23,363 nt of DNA, from assembly GCA_036897485.1 (NCBI GenBank), contig JAYMTF010001444.1, positions 1-23,363 on the forward strand, in the 5' to 3' direction. Below, piece by piece: positions 1-10,260 of the stretch. Both the position numbers and the translations under genes were made by a program. Below the pieces are notes generated by a model. The model saw nothing but the letters and a program-made list of their open reading frames with translations, was not told the DNA's origin and ran no database searches. Source of the stretch: Pelargonium nanum (taxonomy: Eukaryota > Streptophyta > Magnoliopsida > Geraniales > Geraniaceae). Within the stretch, counting starts at the first letter, position 1. The number at the start of each line of letters is the position of its first letter.

Positions 1-320
1 AAATCATTGAGCGACACACTATAAAAAAGTAATCAGAATTGACATGGGGAAAAAAAATAATTTAGATCAATAATCAATTGACAAATGACGTTAAATTTAT
101 GTATTTATTTTCAAAAGTGACATGTTGTCGCAATTACACATGTCTTGTTTCACGTCACAAAAAAATGTCACAATTTTTAACGAAAAAAGTTAACACCGTT
201 AGTAAATTTGACTTATTTGTTCAAAATTAAAAATTCATGCACCTATTTGTACAAAGTTTGTCAAATGCGATCTATTCGTACAATTGATCAAAGTTCATGC
301 ACCTAAAATGTGTTTTTCTC
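1..320. mobile_element. Probable end of a Mutator-like DNA transposon with subterminal repeats
   Basis: AT-rich non-coding stretch. Three degenerate units of about 30 bp lie head to tail (about 211-240, 241-269, 270-300), each starting like ACTTATTTGT/ACCTATTTGT/ATCTATTCGT; units 1 and 3 end in TTCATGC. The 12-mer TTCATGCACCTA recurs at 234-245 and 294-305, exactly 60 bp apart. Short units of this kind, with wording such as 'ACACCGTTAG' close by, are typical of long terminal regions of plant MULE elements. The other end is not in the window, so the class is inferred and no target duplication can be shown. No gene is seen here. Confidence 0.35.
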
Positions 321-922
321 TAAATTATATTAATGTGACAAAAATTATCAAAATTTTAAATTTCCCTCAAAAAAATCCAACCTATTATTATTTTTTTTCC
401 TCGAAAGTTTTATATTTATCATTATTCACAATCTAATTGCTTAATAAATTTATTATCATCACACCATACCTAAAATAGAGCCTAGGATTTCACCTTGAAC
501 ATGAGAGTAAGCATCTCCACCAATATGAGCAACGGGAATTGTATACAAAATTTGAGAGATCAACAAAGTGTACGATTAACACAAATGAATTGCAAAAGTA
601 GAAAAAATGTCTCATACCTCATAGCTTGTGATGAGCACATTTACACTCATAAAGGGGCGATCGCCATCACTACAAGAAAATCTATATTTTGCGTTTCATT
701 TTTAGATTTGAACTTAATTTTGGATTTATTTTGGTAAACTGAAGATCATTTTGAAGCATACAACACAAATTTACTAGGGATTTTGATTTTGTAAGAAAAG
801 AAAATAAAATGTGTAGTGAGGTTGTTGTTAATGATTAGAGAGAGAAGATGGTAAAAATAGAAGAATTGAAAAATATAAAATGTAAAATGGTAATAACACA
901 TTTTAATTGTATTTTTTATTTA
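321..922. other. AT-rich intergenic DNA, no gene seen
   Basis: Open frames here are short and their translations look random; none resembles a known protein. The only recognisable item is the CACTA-type terminus listed separately at 668-681. Confidence 0.5.
668..681 (+). repeat. CACTA-type transposon terminus
   Basis: The sequence CACTACAAGAAAAT matches the well-known plant CACTA (En/Spm) terminal inverted repeat. A partner reading TTGTAGTG is expected downstream. The nearest candidate is the GTGTAGTG ending at about 817, which is a poor match with no 3-bp duplication, so this is more likely an isolated or decayed end. Confidence 0.4.
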
Positions 923-2213
923 AGAATAAAATAGTTTTGCCTCCCCTAAATTATATATATATTTTTTTAGTCTCTATCTTGTTTGGTCTTTGATATTGAC
1001 CCTTAAATTTTTTATTTTTTGATTTAAACCCTGTCAATCTTCTATTGCAAGTTAAACACCGTCACGACACTAACGTCTTTCACAAAAGCTTCCATGTCAC
1101 TTAAAAACTGCCATATCAGCACTGAGTTGCCATATCAGCTAGAGCAAAGCACTTGACGAAACACATCGTTTTGCTTTTTTAACTCCGTCTTCTTCAACCA
1201 ATACGCATGATGCATACATACACAAGCACACAATTGTGACAAAATGAAGGGAAAAGGACTGATGATGACAGATTGGAATTGATTTTGTGACTAAACAATG
1301 AATATGGATTTACAGTGAATTTTAATCTCATTTAATTTTGATTTCTTTTACTGAATTAGAGCTTAGATTTATATTTGTGTGTTTTCAGAATATTGACGAA
1401 TCTGCCTTTAATGGCTTCATCTGATTTATATGTGTGTTTATATATACACAGAGGTATTGATGTTATAGTAGCCATAAATCATAATTTCAGCGTTGCTATT
1501 AAGGTTTTGGTTGCCGGAGTAAACCGAAACAAAAAGTCCCGTTCCAAATTGCATTGGCCAGATCTCACAACTGTGCTCGATTCTAACCTTTTCGCCATCT
1601 CCGCCACCGGCGACAACGTGAAATTGTTGAGAAACTGAGGATTATAGAGCTCTTTTTTAAAGTGTATCCCCAAATCCTCAAATCTAGCTCTCACAAATGC
1701 TCATGTGGGAGAGCAGTTAGGCCTTGGTTGGAAACTGTTCTAGCGCCGCAGGTGGTGTGAGGAGGGGCAAATCAACGTTGCGCGAGCTCATCTGAACAGA
1801 TCGCCTTCTTCTCCACTAATCTTCAAGAGCGAGTTCGTCATGGTCGATCTCTGTTCGGCTAGATTGTTCTTGTGGAGGCTGCAGCGGAAGGAGTCGGGGT
1901 GTTCATCGGCGACCACATGCAGGTCTTCTTTTGCGTGGACGGCATCATCATGGCGGTGTGGGGCACGATGGAGAGAGCTGCCGGGATAGTTCGCTGAGGT
2001 AAAGCGTGAAACGTAGCGTTTCATCAAGTGTTTTGCTCGTTGGCATCTTGCGTGGATTGTGCTGGTGATGTGGCGGTGTTCAACTTGATATAGCATTTTA
2101 ATCGGGTTAAAATAAAAAAATAAAAAAGTTTAAAGGCTAAAACTAGAGACCAAACAAAGTAGGGGCTAAAACAAAAAAAAAATTAAATGTAGGAGAGACA
2201 AAATCATTTAACC
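923..2213. mobile_element. Non-autonomous DNA transposon with long terminal inverted repeats, possible Pack-MULE
   Basis: The left end (about 923-1036) and the reverse complement of the right end (about 2096-2213) align over roughly 110 bp. They share blocks in order: (A)AATRRTTTTGYCTC, CTTTGTTTGGTCT or CTTGTTTGGTCT, a short pyrimidine-rich stretch, and a T-rich run before AACCC. Long inverted ends of this type with 'GTTTGGTC' blocks are typical of plant Mutator-like elements. The interior is partly GC-rich (about 1490-1640 and 1720-2070), unlike the flanks, and carries short open frames on both strands that I cannot assign. No transposase is visible, and the expected 9-bp target duplication was not found with the borders chosen here. 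Confidence 0.5.
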
Positions 2214-2214
2214 T

Positions 2215-2445
2215 TAGATTGCATTTAGGAACAAAGATTTGATTTGAAATTTTTCATTTGAAATGCTGTATTTCAAATACAAATATAATGTTTAGGAAAA
2301 TATAAAATTTCAAATGACAAGGTATGAGCTGTCATTTGAAATGTCATGCTCCATACATGTTTTGAATGTCATTGAATTTTACTCAAATCTAAATTCTTGA
2401 AATTCCAAACACTTTCTTTCAAATCAAATGATGGTTCCAAAGCTT
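2215..2445. mobile_element. Small inverted-repeat element (MITE-like)
   Basis: The ends 2221-2250 and 2414-2443 are imperfect inverted repeats: GCATTTAGGAAC...TTTGATTTGAAA on the left, and on the right a strand that reads GCTTTGGAACC...TTTGATTTGAAA when reversed. The interior repeats the words CATTTGAAAT and ATTTCAAAT many times, so it could fold extensively. CTTAG occurs just outside both ends and could be a short target duplication. It has no coding capacity. The family was not identified. Confidence 0.5.
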
Positions 2446-2716
2446 AGTCCATTTTAACAGTCATTTTACGGAATATAACAACGTACAATATAGTAAAATA
2501 ATTAAAGTAGTTTATTTTAAAATTGACTCAGTTTTTACGGTACAGGACCATGGGCTTTTATCCTTCTTTTTCGGCTGAAGAAACAAGACTATATTGACAT
2601 GAGCTTTCAGTTCCCTTCCCTCCGGAACTCAGCTACTTGACTCGGCAGTGATTGACAAATTACATATCGACACTGAACGCAAAATCCCATTTTGTCCCAA
2701 AGGGTGCAGAGCAGCG
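2444..2716 (+). promoter_or_regulatory. Promoter and 5' leader region of the Coa1-family gene
   Basis: Non-coding stretch between the MITE-like element and the start codon at 2717. Sequence just upstream of the start is more GC-balanced than the AT-rich DNA further left, as expected for a leader. No confident TATA box was found. The transcription start cannot be placed; if it lay upstream of about 2545, upstream ATG codons would be included in the leader. Confidence 0.35.
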
Positions 2717-5553
2717 ATGTTGGCGAGAAGGCTATCTTCTTTCTTCAAGAGCTCCTCGAAGCTCCAAGTTTGTAGGTACTCTCTTTCAGTTTCACTCTTT
2801 GTATTTTCAATACCTTTCTACTGTTTCAAAACCTCTTTAGTTTAGTGTTCCCTTTTGTCATCTGTGGCTTCTTTCTTTCAATTTTATGGGCTATCTTGTA
2901 TGTTGTCTGTTCCTCTAGGTTAATTGTGGTTTTTTTTTTTGGTTCAAGTTCGTATTTAGGGTTCAGGTTGATGTGAATTAGATCACTTTTCAAATGGAGT
3001 ATTTGAAAGTTCACAGTTGCTATGTTTTGATCATGATTGGTGATACATTTTGGAAGTTCGAATTTTGTCTATCATTTGCTCAATGGTTTTGAAATCTCAC
3101 ATCCTTTGTATGATGATCCGTTTAGGGAAATTTGAATTTGACAGTATTAAAAATTCTCCCTGCAGTTACTCACAATCTGCTGAGGCGGGAAAAGGCAAGT
3201 CTTTTGGTCGCAAGGCAGTCTCCTTTCTATTGATTTCAGCTGCGGGTGGGTTTGCTTTAAGTGGTATTGACGATCTTCTTATTTATCGTGGCTGTAGCAG
3301 GTATGTTACTTTGCTTGTCGAAATGTTATAGGGTAAGAGATTAAGGTATGTTTGAAAGTGTTCTGGACCATCGAACACATCCTAGTGGATTGATGTGTTG
3401 TGGCATGTTGAAATAGAAAAAAGGATCAAACTGCCCTAATTTCATTGTTATCTCATTCAAAAGTCAAAACCCTTTGATGATGCACATAGGATTGTAAACT
3501 TAATATGCCTTTTATACAGAGTTTTAGATGTAAGTCATTGTACTGTGGAAACTTATTATAGACTTGTGATGGCTCTGAGCTTTGATGAAGAAGTTCGACT
3601 ATTTGTTTTTGCATAATAGTTCTGCAATACAAGCTGTTTTTCATGAAACTGGAATCTGCTTTCATCAGCACTTGAATGTACCTTTGTGATGCAATAATAG
3701 TAACTCATGTTATATATAAACGCGTGTAGTGTGTGAGCAATCATAAGATGTCAGCCTTGGTATTCTTCATTCTTAGTTTAACTAGAAATAGTTGAGAAAA
3801 ATGGTTGTTTTGGTGATATAACTATGTTCATCATTATCCCTCCCCCAGAGCAACTCTTTGACAAGTTAATTTCCTTGGAGACTTGGACTTTGCTTATGAG
3901 GTTCACCCCTTCACAAAGAGAAACTCTTAGAGCTAAGTTTCTTTTTTATTTTCTAGTTAGTTATGCATGAAATAACCACAACAGCCCTAAGATAAGTTAC
4001 TAAGAACCCCTTGAGTTTGTTACAAGAGCACATTAAGTTATAAGGGGAGAATCCAATCCTAACTAACATATCATTAGATTTTTAAAAAAATGGGAAAGTT
4101 GACAATCATTTTGGGACGGAGGGAGTATTATACCAATTAATTTTTTTTTTTGAACTCTATACCAAATGATCTTTAGTTGCATATACATTTCTAACTGCAG
4201 GACAGAAAACTAAAATAGAAGTTTGTTTGTGAGAGACTGGGTTGGGCAGTAATGTGATTGTGAGACCCTCAAATTGTAAAACATTTTGATATATTTAAGT
4301 TACTCTAACAGATAGCATGTTATGAAGTGTGTTGACATTTCATTATGGAGAAAGTTTAGACTCCTCGTCACCATGTTTCTCGTACATATAAAATTTTCAG
4401 AAGCATTTATTTGAAGTGTTGGGATGGTAAACTATGAAAATTGGTTTGGGTTTCACAAAACTATTATGTTGCGTAAAGACATTTTCGTACTTCCAGACAT
4501 TGTCAATGCTTGCATTTTTGTACTTCCAGTAATAGGATGTAATAAAGATTAGCAGAAGAACAACGTAATACAAAATACTCCTTTTGTCCCAAAATAAGTG
4601 TCATTATTCACTTGCATTTTTGTCCCAAAATAAGTGTCTTGTTGCCTTTATTAGAAAGTTAGTTATGCATGAATTACCAATAGTGTCCTTATAATAAGTT
4701 AGTTTGTATCTTTTAAGTTTGTTACAACACATGTGCATAGGGATAGAAGAGTAAACATACAACACTAACTTACTTCTCCTTAATTTTGCACAAAATAGGA
4801 CACTTATTTTGGATGTTGGGATGGAGAGTACATTATATTTCTATATCTATATTGGCTAAGGTTCTTATGATTTCATCATTTGCATTAAAATGCTAGCAAG
4901 GCAATTGAGAAAGCCAGTAAGAACCAGGCCATTGTAGATGCTATTGGAGAACCTATTGTCAGAGGTCCATGGTACAATGCATCACTAGCAGTAGCTCACA
5001 AGAGGCATTCAGTGTCTTGTACGTTTCCTGTTTCTGGACCCCAGGGAACTGGAATCTTCCAGCTGAAGGCTGTTCGTGTAGGAGGTATGTACTGTATTCA
5101 TGAAATGTTTTTTGAATATCTTTTTAAGCATCTCTCTGTCCCTAAAGTGATTACATGGCCTAGTCTCTGATCAATTCTATTGATATCTGATCTTTAATTT
5201 CTTGTGATGCTCAAACATAAATCATACCGGTTGTGAAAATTTAGTGTTGTTATCACAGCATAGAGAACAACTAATTTTTTGTTACATCATCATATATTAC
5301 CCGCAGCTTGATTTCCGTATCTCTTAATTGGTGAATCATGGGAATACTTTGAGCAGATAACTCGTGGAGTTCAATTATCCGTTCACGTGACTGGGACATC
5401 CTAATGATGGAAGCACTACTCCACATTCCTACAAATGGAGAGAATCAGAAAACGTTCCGCATTAGCCTCTCAGACAGCTTCCCACCTCCAGCTAGTGAGG
5501 CCAGCCCTCAATACAAGCCTCAAGAACAAGATAATCCAGGAGAGAAGAAATGA
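2717..5553 (+). CDS. COA1: Coa1-family cytochrome c oxidase assembly protein (mitochondrial), four exons
   Basis: Exons 2717-2775, 3166-3300, 4897-5084 and 5357-5553 join in frame to 192 codons plus TGA, all with GT-AG introns. Residues 1-19 (MLARRLSSFFKSSSK...) are basic, Ser-rich and free of acids, like a mitochondrial presequence. Residues 37-54 form a hydrophobic membrane segment. Residues 80-131 carry the family core, with IGEPI, GPWYNASLAVAHKRHSVSC, VSGPQGTG and a Trp at 131. In yeast, Coa1 is an inner-membrane protein acting early in Cox1 maturation; the fold is shared with Tim21, which is the main alternative name. The C-terminal tail (about 173-192) is Pro/Gln/Glu-rich and probably disordered. 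The gene lies tail to tail with the receptor kinase gene, 836 bp apart. Family recognition is from memory of plant orthologues; the exact role in plants is less established. The exon model is supported by unbroken phase at every junction. Confidence 0.8.
3837..4125. mobile_element. Stowaway-type MITE, copy 1, in intron 2 of the Coa1-family gene
   Basis: The right end reads CATTTTGGGACGGAGGGAG followed by TA (4126-4127), which is the reverse of the canonical Stowaway terminus CTCCCTCCGTCCCAAAATG with its TA target site. The left end is less certain: TA at 3835-3836 followed by TCCCTCCCCC. The interior shares the block AGTTAGTTATGCATGAA and the words AAGTTTGTTACAA/GAGTTTGTTACAA with the second copy downstream. 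Decayed and non-coding. Confidence 0.6.
4578..4828. mobile_element. Stowaway-type MITE, copy 2, in intron 2 of the Coa1-family gene
   Basis: The element is bounded by TA at 4576-4577 and 4829-4830. The left end CTCCTTTTGTCCCAAAATAA and the right end ATTTTGG...GGGATGGAGAG are inverted repeats of the Stowaway kind. Near the left end the block TTTTGTCCCAAAATAAGTGT occurs twice in tandem, about 36 bp apart. The interior resembles copy 1 (AGTTAGTTATGCATGAA). 251 bp, no coding capacity. Confidence 0.75.
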
Positions 5554-6389
5554 GAAGCCATGTACCAGCAAAGAACTTGGACACATTTCCTGAATTTTTT
5601 TAGCTTCAATCAAATTTTCATTACATTATGATCCAGATGAAAGATAGAAAAAACAGGTTTTATTGGAGTAGAAGCTCATCATATTTTTGAATCTCCGGGG
5701 TGGAATGAGACTAGCATCTGATGCTATAACTTTTATTTTCTGAGCTCACAGTGTTCCTATTAGAACCAAACAATGAGAGAATAACTGTATTTGATGTCCT
5801 ACCAGATAATGATATAGGGGACATAAAAGGCTCTATTCGCAACTAGACACGTCCTCTGTCTTGGTTACCCTTTTACAATATTGTTCACTCTGTTTAGCCG
5901 TTCTCTCGGAATTTTCACTGTTGTCATCCTTATCCTCACCCATCCTTTTCCCTGTGTGGCACAGGCATCTTAATTTTCAGTATAAAACTATATATACATA
6001 TTTACTCAAGTGAATGTTGTTCTTCTGATGATGTAGATGTGGGAATGCCTAGTTGCTGCTGCTGAGTACTTCCTTGGTATTTTTCTCTTTCCAACTCTAA
6101 AATTTCAAATGAGACACAAGAATCCAACTATCATAAGAAATTTGAGAAATGGGTCATGAGATTTGAGCAAATGTATGCACTGGTAGAGCATATATTAACT
6201 GTTATTAGGTACAACACAAAAAATGCTATACTATTTGCACAAAATAATCCTATTTCTCATATACCATAGTCATCATCTCCTAGACAACAATTTGAACCCA
6301 GGGATTCTCAGAAACAATTCTACATACAAAATAAGAATTAAACAAGATAACAACTTATGATCTTTGTTGTTCCTCTCCTTCCTAAACCT
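5554..6389. other. Intergenic region between convergent genes (3' UTRs)
   Basis: This gap separates the stop codon of the Coa1-family gene (plus) and the stop codon of the receptor kinase gene (minus), so it must hold both 3' UTRs and termination regions. No open frame with protein-like composition was found. I could not single out a convincing poly(A) signal for either gene. Confidence 0.5.
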
Positions 6390-9300
6390 CTATAGGAGGA
6401 GGCCATTTACAGGTGAAGGGCTAAACACAGGCTGTTGTTGCTGCTGCTCTTTGTTAGTTGCATGAACCTCCTCTCTGCTGCCACTGCTTTTTCTCCTTGG
6501 CTTTGCCTCTCCCAGCATTGTTATCACATCTCTCATGGATGGTCTGTCCTTTGGGAGCTTGGCTGTGCACAGAAGTGCTATTCTCAGGACTAACAGCATT
6601 TCCTCTTGCACATGCTTGCTGGTTCCTGCTATGGGGTCTAGTGCTTCTTCTAAAGCTCTGTTGTCTCTAACCTTCCTTCTAATCCATTCAACAATGTCTA
6701 CAGATTCTCCAAACTCTGCATCTAGCGGTCGCTTTCCCGTTACAAGCTCCAGCAGAACCACTCCATAGCTATAAATGTCAATCTTCTCATCTACCTTCAG
6801 TGTGTATCCATATTCTGCATAAAAAAGATGGCACAAATGTTAAGTCTTTTTCTGCAATATAGGACATATTAACAACTATTTCAACTGTCTTACCAGGGGC
6901 TATGTATCCGTACGACCCGGCCACCATTGAAACTGTCTCATTCTTCCTCACCATCATCCTTGCCAGCCCGAAATCCGCGACTCTTGCATCAAGGTTTGCA
7001 TCAAGAAGGATGTTGTTCGTCTTGACATCGCGGTGGATGACGGGTGGGTGACAATCATGATGGAGATATGCAAGGCCTTGTGCTACTCCTAGTGCTATGT
7101 TATATCTTGAAACCCAATCTACAAGCAACCTCTCAGATTGCTTGCCATGCAAGGCTTCTCCTAGGCTGCCATTGTGCATGAACTCGTACAATATCATCAC
7201 TTGTTTGTCATTGTGCAGGAACCCTAATAACCGGACAATGTTGCGATGCCTTAGCTTCCCGAGGACATTCACCTCTCCCACGAGATCATCACTGCTACTA
7301 CCAGTTTCGATATCAGTTCCTGATCTCCACAGCTTCTTGACAGCAACAACTGCATTTGATCTTTGAACCTCAGCCTTGTAAACAACCCCGGTTGATCCCA
7401 TCCCAATCACATTCGATTCCTTGATGCAGGCAAGAATCTCGGAGCTCGTGAAGCCAAGCCTCTGGAATGCTGTCAGCCTCCAAGGCCACTCTCCATTTCC
7501 TCTGCTGAATTTTTCTTGGAAGCAACATCCATTTACATACCACTTGTTGTACAGAGATTGAGCAGCGAAAAGTGCTATCCCGATTGCTAACACCGATGAA
7601 ATCCCAATGATCCATCCCGTGACTATGCGCTTTGTGTGCAAGTCCCTCTGCCTTGGAGCAACTAGTGAGCTTGAGTAGCAGGGAGGGAGGACACCCCCAC
7701 ATAGACCTGCATTGCCTGCAAGATCATCGGGATTGATTGTTCGTAGCACGCCATTGGCTGGGACCGGACCTTGTAGCTTATTGTGGGACACATTGAGCAC
7801 TTCCAAGGCAGGGGAGGTCCCAAAACTTTCCGGTATCCCCCCGGTTAGGGAGTTGTTGGAGAGGTCAAGAATGGCCAATGTGGGCATCATTGAGATGGGT
7901 TTTGGGATATCTCCACTTAACTGGTTGCTCCCAAGATTCAGATTCACCAATTTCTGACACGAAGCGATGCTTGGTGGAATCGTTCCAGAGAAATGGTTTG
8001 ATGACAGATCAAGAACAGCCAGTGAAGGGCAGTCCTGGAACTGGTCAGGGATTTCACCCCCCAAGTTGTTGTTTGAGGCTATGAAGGTCTGCAGATTAGG
8101 AATGGAAAGGATGGTGGAAGGAAGAGACGAGGAGAGGCGGTTTCGGGAGAGATCAATGAAAGAAAGAGATGTAGAGTAGGAAATATCATCTGGGATTTCA
8201 CCAATGAGACTATTGTTAGCTAATTCTAACCTCTGAAGCTTCCCAAGCTTGCCAAGCCCGACAGGAACTGTCCCGGACAAAAGATTGTTCTGCATCCGAA
8301 CACGAACAAGGGAAAAGCAAGAAGATAATCCAACTGGAATCGGACCCGAGAAAGCATTGTTGAATAGGATGAGCTTAGTCAGATTGCCTTTGCTGCACAA
8401 ACTCGCAGGAATGTCGCCGGAGAAGGCATTGGACGAAATATCCAGCCACACCAATGGCGAGTTCTTGCCAAGATCACTAGGCAACGGGCCGGATAAAGAA
8501 TTGTTCCATAGCTCCAGCACCTGAAGTTGAGCCAATCCTCCAAGAACTGAAGGAACAGAACCTGACAACTGATTGCACATCAGATTCAAAAGCTGCAGAT
8601 TCTTCAACTCACCAATCTCACCCGGAATTTCTCCTGATAACATGTTGTCTGATAGATCCAACAACATTAAAGAACTGATGTTACCGATTTCTGGTGGAAT
8701 CTTGCCTTCAAAATTGTTCTTGTACAAGAAAACTGTCTGAAGCTGATTCAGTCTTCCCAATTCAGCTGGAATCTTCCCTCCAAGATTGCCAACTGCAAGA
8801 TCAAGATACTTAAGCCGGGTGAGATTCCCAAACTCAATTGGGATTCCACCTTCGAACTCGTTGTAGCCAAGAATCATGCTCTCGAGCGAAGAAACCTCCC
8901 CAAGCTCCGGCGGGATTTGGCCTGTCAGGTTGTTCCCAGAAAGCCCAAGAAACTTGAGCTTCTTCAGGTTCTTGAAAACTCTTGGTATTGAGCCTATAAA
9001 GAAACTTCCCCTGAGATCTAAAGTCTCCAACGCGGTCGCGTTGCCAAGATCCTCAGGAAGGAGTCCTGAGAAATTGTTGCTGGAAGCATTGAGTGTTGTT
9101 AGGCCAGCAATCATGCCAATGCCTGCTGGGAAGGCACCAACAAAAAAGTTCTGGCTCACATCAAGGCTGTGCAGTGAAGTGAGTTTTGATATAGAATCTG
9201 GCAAAGAAGAAGAGAAGCTGTTGCAGCACAAGTTGAGAGAAGCAAGACTCTTCAAGGCTTGTATGTCATCCGAAACCCGGCCACTGAGATTCATGTTGGA

Positions 9301-9534
9301 GAGATCAAGCCTCTCCACATATCCATGGCTGTTGCACCACACACCAGTCCAGTTGCAATGAGCAGCAGCAGCAGCATTTTCTCTCCAATCCCGGAGGCGA
9401 TCGAGTGGATCAACAAGACCCTTTTTTATTGACAGTAAAGCCAACACTTCATTGCTGTCCACTGCAACAGAAAAGGAAGTAATGCAACAGTAGAAGAAAA
9501 AGAACAGAACCAACAATTTGGTTTGTAGTTGCAT
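6390..9534 (-). CDS. MIK1: Leucine-rich-repeat receptor kinase of the PXY/PXL group, MIK1/PXL2-like
   Basis: Two exons (9534-6894 and 6814-6390, 79-bp intron) give 1021 residues. A signal peptide (about 1-25) is followed by an N-terminal cap with a Cys pair (C60-NWTGVW-C67). Roughly 20 plant-type LRRs (LxxLxLSxNxLSGxIP, about 74-605) and a second Cys pair (C612-GGVLPP-C619) come next. A membrane helix lies at about 637-660, and the kinase domain spans about 707-985. Kinase residues seen: glycine loop GMGSTG (711-716), Lys733, Glu754, HRD (834-836), DFG (854-856) and the APE motif, split by the intron at codon 881. It is therefore an RD kinase predicted to be active at the plasma membrane. Length and motifs fit Arabidopsis At4g28650 (MIK1/PXL2), which acts with MDIS1 in pollen-tube perception of LURE1. 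Ligand and role in this plant are inferred. A CAG-type run gives a poly-Gln stretch near the C-terminus. PXL1 is the main alternative name. Confidence 0.9.
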
Positions 9535-10050
9535 CTTTTCTAGCTACTCTCTCAACTCTTAATCTTTACCTAGTTTTGGACCATTTTATTGATTCTTGAA
9601 AAGCACTAGCTCAAGAACAAGATCAAGAACAAGTTCAAGAACAAGAACAAGAACTGTGTGTTTTGCTTAGGATTGATGGAAAGAAGGTTGGTCCATGTAA
9701 TTATGTATTGTATAATTATTTGAAGAGAATAAAAGGAATTTTATAATTTGGAGAGCTCGTGAGGTCTTGGGTTCTGAAACAGCTGTTAATCAGCAAGTAA
9801 TGACTGGAAAGCTTTGGACTTATTGGAAGTTTCTCCGACAATAAACATGGAGAGGAATGTGTTGTTATGGCCTCTCAGCCATTATTTTTTATTTCTTCAT
9901 CTTCTAATCATAGTTAATAGTCAACTTCACTGAATGGTCATTATCAAATTCTGCAGATTGTTTTTGATTCTTTTCTTGTTTATATTCTCATTATATCTAT
10001 TCAACACTGTTATTGTCCTAATTTAGCTTAATTAACCAAATGCTAATGTC
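9535..10050 (-). promoter_or_regulatory. 5' leader and promoter region of the receptor kinase gene
   Basis: Non-coding DNA upstream of the receptor kinase start codon at 9534. It contains a hexamer repeat at 9611-9654 (listed separately) and AT-rich stretches further out, including TATACAATA-like words on the minus strand around 9705-9715. No TATA box can be assigned with confidence. No gene is visible. Confidence 0.35.
9611..9654. repeat. Hexamer tandem repeat (CAAGAA)n in the receptor kinase leader
   Basis: About seven imperfect units of CAAGAA/CAAGAT/CAAGTT run head to tail. Read on the minus strand, the direction of transcription, they give a TTCTTG-rich pyrimidine tract about 75 bp upstream of the start codon, probably inside the 5' UTR. 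Such tracts are common in plant leaders, and the repeat is prone to length variation. Confidence 0.75.
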
Positions 10051-10065
10051 AAAGTCCCTTGTCGT

Positions 10066-10245
10066 GGGAAGAGCGCTTGCGTTCGATCCCCGCTCAACAC
10101 ACTCCTGGGGAGATTGATGAGCTCTAACTGTGACTTACTCTTCTCGAATGAGGATTAGTCTGAGTGTAATAAAACGGCTTCAAGGTGTCAACCGCGAGTT
10201 TGCGAACCCGCTCAGGAAACCCCACAGTTCAGACTGGAAAAAAAA
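10066..10245 (+). mobile_element. tRNA-derived SINE, 5'-truncated
   Basis: GCGTTCGATCCCC at 10079-10091 matches a tRNA-type box B, but no box A lies upstream, so the promoter half seems lost. The body ends in GGAAAAAAAAGG (about 10236-10247). Flanks AAAGTCCCTTGTCG (10051 on) and AAAGGTCCTTTGTTG (10243 on) resemble a diverged target-site duplication. Together these point to an old, truncated SINE. It is not a functional tRNA gene, because no cloverleaf can be formed. The family was not identified. Confidence 0.5.
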
Positions 10246-10260
10246 GGTCCTTTGTTGTCA

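Noticed and set aside
1788-2096. 102-codon open frame on the minus strand inside the MULE-like element
   Set aside because: No recognisable domain, and the opposite strand is equally open in parts. Treated as interior of the transposon, not a gene.
8876-9361. 161-codon open frame on the plus strand
   Set aside because: It is antisense to the LRR part of the receptor kinase. The regular LRR codon pattern creates such mirror frames.
10060-10130. Functional tRNA gene
   Set aside because: Only a box B-like sequence is present. There is no box A and no acceptor stem, so a SINE remnant explains it better.
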